A DNA stretch of 64,000 nt from Manduca sexta. Lineage: Eukaryota; Arthropoda; Insecta; Lepidoptera; Sphingidae. Where the stretch lies: the NCBI RefSeq assembly GCF_014839805.1, contig NC_051135.1, positions 10,853,291 through 10,917,290 of the forward strand. Reading direction: 5' to 3'. Made by a program: the position numbers and the translations under genes. Shown piece after piece: positions 35,101 through 40,442 of the stretch. The notes under the pieces were generated by a model. That model ran no database searches. It was given only the letters and a program-made list of their open reading frames with translations, and was not told the DNA's origin. Every line of letters begins with the position of its first letter. Position 1 is the stretch's first letter.

Positions 35101-35441
35101 CAACAAATGTTAGTAATGCTGAGATAAACAATATGACCAAAAAGAAAATTGAACCAGAAATGTATACAGCAAAGGCATTAAAATCGATAAACAAAGAAAT
35201 ACACAAAATACCACCAACGCCCATCTCAGAGACGTCTAAAAACTTGTCTGATTTACCGAAATTAGATATAGCACCTGAAAACAAAGGAGGTTTTGACTTA
35301 TTGGAAAAGAATAACGTTTGGGAGTTGCTAAAAGAAGCACCAGGTGCAGATCCCGCAAAAATAGAGGACAAATTGCACAATCGATTAAACACGCTAGCTC
35401 AAAACGTGTCAAATTTAGAACATGACAATCGATCATTATAA
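4968..35441 (+). CDS. CPAMD8-like: Alpha-2-macroglobulin family protein with FAMeT domain, CPAMD8-like (3' 16 exons; 5' part outside window)
   Basis: Sixteen exons join in phase: 4968-5107, 7964-8155, 16151-16379, 22319-22469, 27214-27372, 27675-27872, 28126-28351, 28555-28843, 28990-29388, 29716-29825, 30084-30229, 30857-31049, 31759-31915, 32701-32852, 33331-33490, 33945-35441. They total 4398 nt, or 1465 residues plus stop. Landmarks, numbered from the first visible residue, are: RVLAPPDSTMCLIGA (MG6, about 22-36); the DRLWMWKC and WSLWALSLSNRGLRF motifs of MG7 (about 100-145); VLPEGLHRS of CUB (about 270); a FAMeT domain (about 300-435); LPRGVVPGSASG (about 450); a helical thioester-like domain without GCGEQ (about 465-810); GLPTKVFVYATGAGCATVQ and YSTYTPKPE (about 845-875); and the receptor-binding domain (about 910-1040). 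A low-complexity tail follows. Family members are secreted or surface-bound protease traps and opsonins. A FAMeT domain between the CUB halves is, as I recall, typical of CPAMD8 proteins. The function here is inferred from the family. Confidence 0.88.
5441..5655 (+). repeat. Dispersed repeat family E, copy 1
   Basis: About 215 bp. It starts GGTAGGATATATTTTATATC, followed by CGACCACCGTAC, GTTAAAACCCGC, GCCCACGTAAGTGT, CGCGTTCCGGGAT, GGCCGGCATAATTATGTC and ATTCTATTGGACC. The same ordered blocks occur at 24424-24637 (+), 36601-36836 (-), 53302-53775 (-, interrupted) and 62620-62848 (-). No coding capacity is seen. Confidence 0.75.
7768..7900 (+). repeat. Dispersed repeat family A, copy 3
   Basis: Carries the core CCCCCGTGACCACAAAGGCT, then GCAAAGTCATTGAAACGTAG, and the AACTTTGACTTTGCGGATGA left flank shared with the copies at 30.6 kb and 48.0 kb. 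It lies only about 60 bp upstream of the exon at 7964. Confidence 0.6.
7964..8155 (+). CDS. Macroglobulin gene exon (MG6 / bait-region side)
   Basis: Flanked by TCTTTCTCCCCAG and TACAC/GTAAGT. The phase 2 entry completes a Thr codon with the previous exon. It encodes a Gly/Ala/Pro/Arg-rich stretch (VSLFVGGGACGGGVLYRQRT) and then ASHDRLWMWKCFNYT. The latter aligns with the 'FPETWLW' block that follows the bait region in A2M and TEP proteins. The Arg/Pro-rich middle is the probable equivalent of the bait region. Confidence 0.8.
8396..8479. repeat. Perfect 40-bp inverted repeat with 4-nt spacer
   Basis: The left arm 8396-8435 begins GTTAAGGGCTTATCGTTATA. The right arm 8440-8479 is its exact reverse complement and ends TATAACGATAAGCCCTTAAC. 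The spacer is ATAA. All 40 positions pair. It sits 240 bp downstream of an exon in the intron, so the pre-mRNA would fold into a long perfect hairpin. Confidence 0.95.
11500..11935 (+). mobile_element. 5'-truncated LINE copy: end of the ORF plus 3' UTR
   Basis: An 80-codon frame (11549-11791) reads MKWRWAGHVARYDDDRW, RLGPRGCKKTGRPCARWTDE, AGENWISLARHKERWKSLEE. This is the conserved C-terminus of insect endonuclease/reverse-transcriptase LINEs ('GRPxxRWxDDL...AGxxWxxxAxDRxxWxxLxEA'). The stop at about 11789 is followed by a short A/T-rich 3' UTR and a TTATTATTATTATTA tail ending near 11930. The rest of the element is missing. It has the same sense as the host gene. Confidence 0.85.
12140..12385 (+). 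repeat. Retroelement 3' tail with A-run
   Basis: Contains CCAAATCGGTTCATAAATGA, GCGAGTTCTGAGGTAACAAA, a 16-nt A run and CCTCCTCCTTTTTTTTTGAA followed by GTCGGTTAAAAA. I recognise this tail as a very common lepidopteran repeat. The 103-codon frame at 11986-12297 runs into it and is not a gene. Confidence 0.55.
12867..13096 (-). mobile_element. tRNA-derived SINE family C, copy 1
   Basis: Family C on its own strand has an A-box-like TGGCGTAGTTGTA and a B-box GGTTCGAATCC, then TTTCTGCTCAGTATCAGCC, GATATGGCGATAGG, and a tail with GGGGATAAATGCGTGATGTT. This copy has B box GGGTTCGAATCCCGAGTCGG on the minus strand. It is diverged in the head. Confidence 0.75.
14123..14413 (+). repeat. Dispersed repeat family D, copy 1 (poly-A-tailed)
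   Basis: Ordered blocks are CTATTTCTGCCGCCAAGCAG, CAGTGTGTAGTTACTGTT, GAGCGCAGTGGAATACCAAA, AGGTGTTGGATGGTGTTTTT and CGAACGGCAAGCTAGTCTCG, ending in an A run. The same order occurs at 51428-51712 (+) and 31977-32185 (-). The poly-A end suggests a LINE 3' end or SINE mobilised by retrotransposition. Confidence 0.75.
16151..16379 (+). CDS. Macroglobulin gene exon (MG7, A2M signature domain)
   Basis: It follows CATTCTCTCCCCAG and ends GGAT/GTGAGT. It encodes LSTDGVTISAPSEAGRWSLW, ALSLSNRGLRFSAPRTINVF, and RPIQLDFSLPPALKVGETVE, finishing with VDVKITNNINNCMD. This corresponds to the A2M domain block 'W-x-x-x-A-x-S-x-S-x-x-x-G-L-x-x-x-x-P-x-x-I-x-V-F-x-P-F'. It is the strongest single piece of evidence for the family. 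It ends in phase 0. The 158-codon minus frame over it is only its antisense. Confidence 0.9.
16398..16530 (-). mobile_element. SINE family C, copy 2 (3' portion) with (CA)n
   Basis: A short CACACACACCCACACACACA run is followed by CATTTATCCCCGAAGGGGTA, a ACCCACTTTTCGCTAAGTGT block and a diverged CATATCCACA end. This is the tail half of family C in minus orientation, and the tRNA-like head is missing. It begins only about 20 bp past the exon end at 16379. Confidence 0.7.
18992..19150 (-). mobile_element. SINE family C, copy 3 (degenerate)
   Basis: Matches the family in order (TTTTATCCTCAGGTAGGCAG, ATTTTCGCCTGTGTACCGTC, GCGGGCACAAATTCATGACT, GGGCTGGTATTAAG) but with many substitutions. No B box is readable. 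Confidence 0.55.
19264..19395 (-). mobile_element. LINE 3' end remnant (antisense to the host gene)
   Basis: The minus strand reads SRWMRAASNRSIWKSLGKPM then FSSRHPVADDDD. This is the decayed form of the LINE C-terminus 'WMRxAxDRxxWRxLGEAYVQQWT' plus a TGATGATGATGA 3' tail. It is a short truncated copy. Confidence 0.7.
19824..20172 (+). mobile_element. tRNA-derived SINE family B, copy 1, full length with target-site duplication
   Basis: The element at 19836-20160 starts GCGGCGATAACCTAGTTGGG. On the family consensus this gives an A box TAGCCTAGTTGG and a B box GGTTCAAATCC, here GGTTCAAAACC. It continues with TTCTTTGTGAATTTATCGTT, AACATCGTGAGGAAACCTGC, and CAGCAGTGGGCAAGTATATA. It ends in a TTATTATTATTATT tail. 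Flanks ATTTCAAATCAA (19824-19835) and ATTTCAATTCAA (20161-20172) form an 11/12 target-site duplication. Other copies are at 22731-23055, 53400-53745 and 45268-45790. Confidence 0.9.
20400..20660. promoter_or_regulatory. CpG-rich intronic island with CGGGAT-type motifs and a kappaB-like site
   Basis: Within a roughly 65-70% AT intron this block is GC- and CpG-rich. It has clustered CCGGGATTCG, CCCGGGATCCCGG, ATCCCGGG and ATCGGGATTCG motifs at 20510-20570. GGGAATCCTT (20548-20557) fits the insect Rel/kappaB consensus GGGRAYYYYY. No reading frame here looks coding. An enhancer or alternative promoter for the surrounding gene is possible, but only base composition and motifs support it. Confidence 0.35.
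21665..22284. repeat. Direct duplication of a 56-bp intron segment
   Basis: GTTTTGGATTTATGGCTGTA (21665 on) through ...ACTGTTACTTT (21721) recurs at 22229-22284 with one T/C difference. The second copy ends about 34 bp before the exon acceptor at 22318, so it may carry that intron's branch-point region. The intervening 507 bp is unique here. Confidence 0.9.
22319..22469 (+). CDS. Macroglobulin gene exon (end of MG7 / start of CUB)
   Basis: Follows TCTTTTATGCAG and ends ATCACTG/GTATGC. Phase 0 in, phase 1 out. Encodes VTALLALSAGAAFASTGALY, VTERLRLGPRGGTQLVVRVA and VNTPGRKNIT. This is the expected beta-strand pattern after the MG7 motif; sequence conservation to the family is weak here, and it is assigned mainly by phase and order. 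Confidence 0.8.
22721..23065 (-). mobile_element. SINE family B, copy 2, full length with 10-bp target-site duplication
   Basis: Element 22731-23055 in minus orientation: an ATAATAATA tail on the left, CAGCCCTGTATTATATACTT, ..., GGGATCTGAACCTGCGGACA (reverse B box) and CCAACTAGGCTATCGCCGC (reverse A box and 5' head) on the right. It is flanked by GAGCTTGATA at 22721-22730 and 23056-23065. Confidence 0.92.
24424..24637 (+). repeat. Dispersed repeat family E, copy 2
   Basis: Same ordered blocks as copy 1: GGTAGGATATATTTTATATC, GGCCACTGTACACTAGGTGT, GTGTCGTGTTCCGGGATCAG, TTATGTCGACTGCCGAGGGG, and ends CTCACCATCAGGTGCAGTG. Confidence 0.75.
25993..26150 (-). repeat. Diverged family-F fragment
   Basis: AGAGTTTGTTTATTTAAAGG, GTTAATCTCAGAGACTACTG and TGGCTATA-like blocks match, in order, the reverse complement of the family-F tail and satellite unit at 39.1-40.4 kb. 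It also has AATAGGAGCTG, corresponding to the CTCCTATTGG of the unit. Confidence 0.5.
26266..26310. repeat. Perfect 20-bp inverted repeat with 5-nt spacer
   Basis: TGTGGATTTGCACGCGTGAA (26266-26285) and TTCACGCGTGCAAATCCACA (26291-26310) are exact reverse complements around AACTC. The arms are GC-richer than the surrounding intron. Confidence 0.95.
27214..27372 (+). CDS. Macroglobulin gene exon (CUB, first half)
   Basis: ATATTTCCAG acceptor and CCAATG/GTAAGT donor, phase 1 in and 1 out. Encodes VEVTGYSADNCSVSYTSFNN then VIRSASVLVLPEGLHRSDTQ and SAYFCAN. The PEG block and the following Cys match the 'V-x-P-E-G-x-x-x-E-x-x-x-S-x-x-x-C' element that precedes the thioester domain in A2M proteins. 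An NNET sequon is present. Confidence 0.88.
27675..27872 (+). CDS. Macroglobulin gene exon (FAMeT domain, part 1)
   Basis: CATTTTTAG acceptor, AAACATG/GTACGT donor, phase 1 in and 1 out. Encodes SRGSWEWQWVAAPRNRAGLV, LELRAQGAAHVALSAIREPS and DDMYRVVFERSRVWIAKGKH. The 'AHVALS...MYxVxxxxxxSxI' spacing matches the farnesoic acid O-methyltransferase-like domain of insects. Despite the name, this domain is used as a ligand- or protein-binding module in other proteins, and no catalytic function is implied. Confidence 0.85.
28126..28351 (+). CDS. Macroglobulin gene exon (FAMeT domain, part 2)
   Basis: TTCATTCCAG acceptor, TTTTAG/GTAAGT donor, phase 1 in and 2 out. Encodes an acidic Cys-containing loop (QTESDEDCAGADSWCAWWVW) then WEGGRLSVGRGA and APDMRIKYVGFSALWGEKAD. 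The 'FWIxWxxGxIxVG...YVGFxxxxG' pattern is the second half of the FAMeT-like domain. Two cysteines flanking the loop may form a disulfide in this secreted protein. Confidence 0.87.
28555..28843 (+). CDS. Macroglobulin gene exon (CUB end and start of thioester-like domain, thioester motif absent)
   Basis: GTTTACAG acceptor, GAACAG/GTATGA donor, phase 2 in and 0 out. Encodes LELGLPRGVVPGSASGTLLV, the hallmark that leads into the thioester domain. The next 30-40 residues should contain PYGCGEQNM. Here they read LYSLQTDSTDQWADVWRDSQ then LSAASASLAPLLALEHIPHL, with no Cys and no GCGEQ. The helical framework (LAPLLALEHI for 'FAPNIYVLxYL') is kept, so the fold is probably retained without the reactive bond. 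Confidence 0.88.
28990..29388 (+). CDS. Macroglobulin gene exon (thioester-like helical domain)
   Basis: TTTCTAG acceptor, AATAAG/GTAGAT donor, phase 0 both ends. Encodes VQVLLSFRKSDNSFSDHPAM, ...IKKWIQTRQNPDGSFTPLAA, and ERTVEVTAETLVALLEVGVE. 'GSFS/GSF...TAETLVALLE' matches the repeated alpha-alpha hairpins of the A2M thioester domain ('DGSYSAFG', 'LTAYVLIALLE'). An acidic Tyr-rich insert (VDVNEYYYYDKDG) is unusual. Without splicing at 29389 the frame stops within a few codons, which supports this donor. Confidence 0.9.
29716..29825 (+). CDS. Macroglobulin gene exon (thioester-like helical domain)
   Basis: AAATTCCAG acceptor, GCAAG/GTAATA donor, phase 0 in and 2 out. Encodes VDADVARKSQKYLEKNIYNL then TSPAALAATVLALVLA, one helical hairpin of the alpha-alpha toroid. 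Confidence 0.88.
30084..30229 (+). CDS. Macroglobulin gene exon (thioester-like helical domain)
   Basis: AATTTCAG acceptor, TCTTACG/GTACAC donor, phase 2 in and 1 out. Encodes SPIVPEALVILRNASTTEEG, EFGWPAPRKDAADWLLEETS and RNIKTTSY. The 'E-T-x-x-Y' end precedes the block known from A2M as 'VEMTSYVLLALL'. Confidence 0.88.
30605..30760 (+). repeat. Dispersed repeat family A, copy 4
   Basis: GGGTAGATATTACAACTTTA, CTTTTCGGACTACC, CTGTGACCATGAAGGCTGCA and ACTAGTTTTATTTCCATGTC. The last block is shared with the copy at 47995-48125 and so extends the family on the right. It ends about 100 bp before the exon at 30857. Confidence 0.65.
30857..31049 (+). CDS. Macroglobulin gene exon (thioester-like domain, Ala-rich, extreme GC)
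   Basis: TACCCAG acceptor, GACAG/GTTTGT donor, phase 1 in and 2 out. Encodes EAVTMEQYVAGVRVLLAACA, RGALAEGEAAARFLYYRAST and LQRHPSLAYSATKAAAQYAA. This matches the A2M block 'VEMTxYVLLALL...A...WLxxQRNxxGGFxSTQDTVVALQALAxYA'. Third positions are almost all G or C, unlike neighbouring exons, and the Ala-rich helices follow from that. Confidence 0.9.
31759..31915 (+). CDS. Macroglobulin gene exon (CUB second part)
   Basis: TTATTTCCAG acceptor, GTACAG/GTAACT donor, phase 2 in and 0 out. Encodes HRALTVSLATAGMELTDTLE then LPGLPTKVFVYATGAGCATV. The 'LPGLPxxVxxxxxGxGCAxVQ' signature is highly typical of A2M, C3 and TEP proteins just before the receptor-binding domain. Confidence 0.92.
31977..32185 (-). 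repeat. Dispersed repeat family D, copy 3
   Basis: Reverse-oriented copy: T-run, then GAATGACGAGACGAGCTTGC, CGCCTGATGGTAAGCGATAC, TTTGGTATTCCACTGCGCTC and CAGTGACTAGTGAGAG. It lies just past the exon ending at 31915. Confidence 0.75.
32506..32543. repeat. Perfect 18-bp inverted repeat with 2-nt spacer
   Basis: TTTTAAAACGTCTATACA (32506-32523) and TGTATAGACGTTTTAAAA (32526-32543) pair completely. Intronic. Confidence 0.95.
32701..32852 (+). CDS. Macroglobulin gene exon (before receptor-binding domain)
   Basis: TTATTTTCAG acceptor, TTCAA/GTAAGT donor, phase 0 in and 2 out. Encodes GTITYSTYTPKPENALLNIQ, AAIIEEIRPERSSIEDLQGN and LPTLIIKTCF. 'V-x-Y-x-x-x-x-P' followed by a variable linker and a Cys-containing strand fits the A2M order. 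Confidence 0.88.
33096..33310 (-). repeat. Family-F fragment next to an exon acceptor
   Basis: TATACTTATAAAGCTGAAGT, TTGTTTGTTTGAACGCGCTA and TCAGGAACTCACTTCC match the reverse complement of the F tail. TATCCCGGAAAACC and an ACGCATACAGAAC block follow. It ends about 20 bp before the exon at 33331. The frame from 33071 runs open through it into that exon. Confidence 0.65.
33331..33490 (+). CDS. Macroglobulin gene exon (receptor-binding domain)
   Basis: CGTTTTTCAG acceptor, GCTAAC/GTAAGT donor, phase 2 in and 0 out. Encodes WKGKERSGILRLETSLFSGY, ELQSVNPVVLDGATFAELHY and GSRGESVWFVFAN. 'SGMxxxDVxLxSGF' in the A2M receptor-binding domain aligns with SGILRLETSLFSGY. Confidence 0.9.
33945..35441 (+). 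CDS. Macroglobulin gene last exon (end of receptor-binding domain, Cys motif, long low-complexity tail)
   Basis: TTTACAG acceptor, phase 0. The first 40 codons (ISSTCPVCVTYEARSKF, RPAFAKIYPSTRPDLAVETF) finish the receptor-binding domain. A cysteine cluster ICECGRIC follows at codons about 81-88 of the exon. The remaining about 400 codons are rich in Thr, Lys, Asn and Ile, starting with ETITVETTTVETTITTEEEK. Many N-glycosylation sequons (NRS, NQT, NTS, NIS, NKT, NST, NVS) occur, as well as a basic patch (KKSLPRRKG). The end (WELLKEAPGADPAKIEDKLH) looks helical. The stop is TAA at 35439-35441. I see no membrane segment, so a secreted, glycosylated tail is the simplest reading. Confidence 0.88.
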   Translation: MSSTCPVCVTYEARSKFVITSLRPAFAKIYPSTRPDLAVETFFHARPGSPLLRGVTDDDFITWFDKTEVASLKTSVNIDNICECGRICSRDYEFRKNKDVKHVPTSTDAITETITVETTTVETTITTEEEKITKVDTTVVHLKTINAVTTVNPTTIDKSTTENNLLANKTIGLEHVDDPIIVPTITYVNRSEVDDMSNNLVPIVPKMNGALIVQKSIIPKELTKKEEFKKKSLPRRKGTLKGTYGDKHEKFFMKVQNFKLKLNQTTTPAVKEIITTLAPTTILDNHTDPMPTRLTKTELNKISETKNTSQIITIPLNISQEHNKTETTNKIKAAKPNKVASNHSEPPHTITAITNNNIKLLHYRTKKPKSATQIKKPRVNNNSTKATNVSNAEINNMTKKKIEPEMYTAKALKSINKEIHKIPPTPISETSKNLSDLPKLDIAPENKGGFDLLEKNNVWELLKEAPGADPAKIEDKLHNRLNTLAQNVSNLEHDNRSL

Positions 35442-35465
35442 ATTTTGTTACATAAATGTATAAGA

Positions 35466-35471
35466 AATAAA
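35466..35471 (+). terminator. Poly(A) signal of the macroglobulin gene
   Basis: AATAAA lies 25 nt after the stop codon, giving a very short 3' UTR unless a later site is used. Another AATAAA-like site closer than this is not present. Confidence 0.65.
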
Positions 35472-36600
35472 GACTTCATTAATAATATTTTTGTATCACA
35501 CCATGCCAATTTAAAACCTGTAATGAATGAAATTGTTGTACACGTAACAATTCCTAAAGCACATTTTATTGTTGATTGTTAGGATGTAACTGCACTAATT
35601 GTTTGTATAATTTTTAAGAATTGTGTGTGAGCTGTAAATAGTAATGTTTAAGCTATGATTAATGATAAATTTAAGAAATGCGCTGTGACACTGCGTGAAT
35701 GTTGGTACCGCCCAATTGCTCAAAGCCTCTTAGCTGACTTTCCTTCCTTCCTATCGTCTTAGAGTGGTTGCAAAGGCTTATAGATACGCCAAGGAACGTA
35801 GAATAGCGAGATAAAATACCATAATCGTAGACTGTTGGCTTACGAGACTAGATAATGCTGAAAGGAGGTTAGTAGTGCTAGATACGCTAATTCATCATAA
35901 CGTTGAGCTACTGTAGGCTCTTTCAATTATTCCTTAATCCTTCCTGGTAGATATAATTAGGATCATTCTCTCCAAACGTAGAAAATAGAATTTCCTTAAA
36001 AATGTAAATAGATATTATGAAAGTTGCCAAAATTATCCTCATAACTAACTCTATATTTACGTTCTCCTAGTGTTTACCTTCTAGTGGATAGTGAAACCTA
36101 GTTTTTTAGATAAAATGTAATTGTAATTGCTAATGCCCCAGAATTTCCATCCGTCTATCGTCTTCTGTATCTATTTGTATGTAATACGTAGTATCTTACT
36201 GTAGCTGTCTAGATGTTTTGTGTTCCACTTGAAATTATAAATCCTTGAATACCTGCATCTTCCTTTCCATTAAGTGTAGTTTGTATTCCTCGTAAATATA
36301 TTTTTTGGATCTTGTAATACTCAATTTCGTAATGTATAAGTAAAATTCTTTACTTGAATATTGAATGCGTATAACAAAAACAATTTGAGCCGTAAGCCAA
36401 TGTAGAATACCAGCCTACCAGTTGGATTAAAATCTGACTAAAAGCAACCACTGTATCTTTCAAACTTCATTTAGTTACTTTCTACATGTAGTGTAAGACT
36501 TTTAAACCTTGTATTACTGCCTTGACAGTTCGATATGATGTTCATCGAAGTTTGAAGTCAACAAGTTTTGATTATGTACGTAGTTTTCTTTCAAATACGG

Positions 36601-36836
36601 GTACGGCAAAGTGACTCCACTACACCTGATGATACGTAGAATAGGGTCCAATAGAATGTCGACTGACGAGATTTGATTACCCCTCGACAGTCGACAGTAT
36701 TGCCGGCCTGTTGGGACCTGATATATACAGGCTGATTTCGGAACGCGACAAACTTACGTGGGCCACTATGGCGGGTTTTAATATCTTGTGTACGGTGGTC
36801 GTAATCCGGGCGGATATAAAATATATCCCAACACCA
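36601..36836 (-). repeat. Dispersed repeat family E, copy 3
   Basis: Reverse-oriented: GGCAAAGTGACTCCACTACA, CCAATAGAATGTCGACTGAC, GCCGGCCTGTTGGGACCTGA, CTTACGTGGGCCACTATGGC, ending in TATAAAATATATCC. Confidence 0.8.
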
Positions 36837-38894
36837 GCAAAGCAATATTTTCATAGAAGAAAATGTTCTTAATGGCTACATCTTGATTGTGTGAAACGAT
36901 TAGTGTTTCTTCCAAAGCGTGAGAAATTCCAATAAATCTATTTTAAGATTTACAATTTCAAGTTTTGTATTAATAGAATTAGATATAATTTTATAACTGT
37001 AATTGTAAACTTAATATGCCTTGTTCTTATTAGAACATTATGTCAAATCTTTTTAATGAACCTAATGTGTTATTTAAATACTTAAATGTTTAAAATGTAA
37101 CGGATTGTATCTAATTTCGATTGTAGATTGTAACCAAAAGATTTTTGTGAATCTATACAAATTAATTCGGATAAAATTTACATTTTAGGTGTATGTGTAT
37201 TTCGATGTCCGTAATTTGGAAAAATAATGACGAGATAATTAGAAAATGTAAAATTCTTAAATTTATTTCGCATTCAACAGGACTTTAATGAAAAAATAAT
37301 TTCAAAAATTATTTATATTCCATTTGCCTAAACTATAAATTGTGTATTTTTTTAATAATTTTCCAAGTCAGTATAATAGTCGGCAAATAACTTGAGCACA
37401 CTACTTATGCCTGTGAAATTTCACGTCACTCGCAAACTGCATCTCCTGATTCTGTATCCGCAACTATCTCACTTTTTTTTCAATCAAACTTGTCTTGAAT
37501 GATTGTAATGCATTATGCATGTACCCGAGTCCGATGCTAAGTACAATCCAGTGATACGGGACTTCCCATAAGTGTTTGATTCACACACTTAGCATAATCT
37601 TATCAAATAGATTTTGAACAGATGCGGAAAGAAATAACACATCGCTTACTCCGAACGTAAAATACGCCTTACCAAATTTTATTTACCATTTCTAATACGT
37701 ATAATGATTGCCCCAATTTTCTTTAGGGTTGAGTATGCAGTACTATAAGGGCATTTTGTCCAATCAATCTGCCACTCAATGTTCTACAAAAATTATGTAA
37801 TAAATATTTTTCCAAATTTGAATGGAAATGTATAGATTTAATATATTTAAGCACAATCTATGTATCTATATGTAAATGTAGGTAATGTACTATAAATAGG
37901 TGCTTGTGCGAAAAATACTCGTCAATTTTTGAAAATGTATAAAATCTTCGATCGTGTAAGGTATTAGATTTTAAATTAATGTTTGTGCTTAATATAAGCT
38001 AGTCGTTTATTAAGTATCATACCTCGATGTACTGACACGGATAAATTAATAGGAAAGATAATAACTACCTGTGCCTTTTATTTAATCACCTTTCCAAAAT
38101 TTTAAAAATCGTTTGAATATTTTCTACTTAGGAAACAAGTTATCCGATGATAAACATTTCCGAATTGGGTTCACAATACTATAGATTCCCAAAAACCCTA
38201 AAAAAATATGAATTACATACATTAGAATTTGAAACATAACATTTATTACAATGAATATGACCTACTCTTTGTAATAAATACATTTTTTTTTTTAAATAAT
38301 AGGTATACGCGCCATCTCTCGTTTTAAAACGACATTACTTTGCACTAAAATTTCTTCTCACAGTTGATCCCATTCATACTGGTGGAAATCTATTTAAAAG
38401 AGGTAAGGATACAAGATGGCGGTATTTCATATTAACTATTTTCTAAATTGCAACATTTACCTTCCACCTTGTCGGTTCATCATAATATTATTGTAATATT
38501 ACAATTAACATTAATAATACAGTTTAAAATAATTTAATCTATTAAAAAATCTGGTAGACCTATCATACGAATTTCGGAACTTGATTGAAATTGTGCTTGT
38601 AGCGCGTCATGTGCTCGTAATCAAGCGCGCCATCTGCTACTATTTATGTAAGACGATATAGTACACATTTAGTATTCTAAAATATAGATGACGTACGGAG
38701 CGTCATAGTCGTGAAATAAAGACCAAGCTCCTTAAATAAAGATTTTAAAAAAATGTATAGATGGCGCTCTTTACACTTTTCTAGTTTCTGTTATATATTT
38801 GAAATTCGAAGGTATTTTGAATTGTATTTCCGATTGTGAACCAAAAGATGGCAGTACATATTGATATTTTTATTGTATTAACATTTATAACAGA

Positions 38895-39682
38895 ACTAGC
38901 TTTTGCCCGCGGCTCCGCTCGCGTTATAAAGTTTTTCAGGCTAAAGTTTACCGTTATAAAAGTAGTAGTTTCCCGGGAGCCTATGTTCTTCCCAGGGTCC
39001 CAAACTGTCTCCATAACAAATTTCCTCTTAATATGTTGGGTAGTTTTTGAGTTTAACACGTTCAGGCAGACGGATGCAGCGGGGGACTTTGTTTTATAAT
39101 ATATTTTTAGAACTTTTTAAGAGGAACAATCCCGTCATGTTTCATTACTGCTCCGCTCCTATTGGTCATAGCGTGATGATATATAGCTTATATCACTCCA
39201 CAAATAAAGGGCTATCCAACACAAAACAAATTTTTCAGTTCAAACTGATAGTTCCTGAGATTAGCCATTACTGCTCCGCTCCTATTGGTCATAGCGTGAT
39301 GATATATAACTTAGGGCACTCCACAAACAAAGGGCTATTCAACACAAAAAGAATTTTTCAGTTCGAATCGGTAGTTCCTGAGATTAGCCATTACTGCTCC
39401 GCTCTTATTGGGTATAGCGTGATGATATATAGCCTATAGCACTCCACAAACAAAGGGCTATCCAACGCAAAAAGAATTTTCCAGTTTGGCCCGGTAGTTC
39501 CTGAGATTAGACATTACTGCTCCGCTCCTATTGGGTATAGCGTGATGATATATAGCCTATAGCACTCCACGAACAAAGGGCTATCCAACGCAAAAAGAAT
39601 TTTTCAGTTTGGACCGGTAGTTCCTGAGATTAGCGCGTCCAAACAAACAAACAAACAAACAAACTCTTCAGCTTTATATAAT
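38895..39682 (+). repeat. Family-F element, tandem copy 1, with four 123-bp satellite units
   Basis: Head ACTAGCTTTTGCCCGCGGCT, then GTAGTAGTTTCCCGGGAGCC, TGTTCTTCCCAGGGTCCCAA, CGGATGCAGCGGGGGACTTT. Four units follow, each starting CATTACTGCTCCGCTC, at 39143, 39266, 39389 and 39512, exactly 123 bp apart. The tail is GCGCGTCCAAACAAACAAAC and CTCTTCAGCTTTATATAAT. The head/tail pair is typical of widespread insect non-autonomous elements. Compared with copy 2 it lacks about 90 bp between CCCGTCAT and CAACATGT-type sequences. Confidence 0.9.
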
Positions 39683-40442
39683 ACTAGCTTTTGCTCGCGG
39701 CTCCGCCCGCGTTGTAAAGTTTTTCAGGCTAAAGTTTTCCATTATAAAAGTAGTAGTTTCCCGGGAGCCTATGTTCTTCCCAGGGTTTCAAACTGTCTCC
39801 ATACCAAATTTCATCTTAATACGTTGGGTAGTTTTTGAGTTTAAGTCGTTCAGGCAGACGGATGCAGCGGGGGACTTTTGTTTTATAATATATTTTTATA
39901 GAACTTTTTAAGAGGAACAATCCCGTCATACATCATTGTTGCATAACTTTAACCGTTTACGCAGCGCTCGCAACGGAAGCCCTCAAAACTAATAAATTGT
40001 CCCCGTATTTGCAACATGTTTCATTACTGCTCCGCTCCTATTGGTCATAGCGTGATGATATACAGCCTATAGTACCCCATAAATAAAGAGCTATCCAACA
40101 CAAAACGAATTTTTCAGTTCAAACTGGTAGTTCCTGAGATTAGCCATTACTGCTCCGCTCCTATTGGTCATAGCGTGATGATATATAGCCTATAGCACTC
40201 CACGAACAAAGGGCTATCCAACGCAAAAAGAATTTTTCAGTTTGGACCGGTAGTTCCTGAGATCAGCCATTACTGCTCCGCTCCTATTGGGTATAGCGTG
40301 ATGATATATAGCCTATAGCACTCCACGAAAAAAGGGCTATCCAACGCAAAAAGAATTTTTCAGTTTGCACCGGTAGTTCCTGAGATTAGCGCGTTCAAAC
40401 AAACAAACAAACAAACTCTTCAGCTTTATATAATAGTATAGA
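39683..40442 (+). repeat. Family-F element, tandem copy 2, with three 123-bp satellite units
   Basis: Repeats the whole of copy 1 head to tail. The units start at 40022, 40145 and 40268, again exactly 123 bp apart. It contains the segment ACATCATTGTTGCATAACTT to GTATTTGCAACAT (about 39929-40019), which is missing from copy 1. It ends TCAGCTTTATATAATAGTAT. Confidence 0.9.

Noticed and set aside
34095..35436. Several minus-strand frames of 66-120 codons opposite the last macroglobulin exon
   Set aside because: Low-complexity shadows of the Thr/Lys/Asn-rich coding strand; the plus frame is continuous in phase with 15 upstream exons.
39047..39439. 130-codon open frame with internally repeated protein sequence
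   Set aside because: It arises because the 123-bp satellite unit is divisible by three; the remaining units contain stops in this frame.
39143..40390. Regular array considered as CRISPR-like or a tandem gene
   Set aside because: Units are directly adjacent 123-bp satellites without spacers, within a eukaryotic mobile element.
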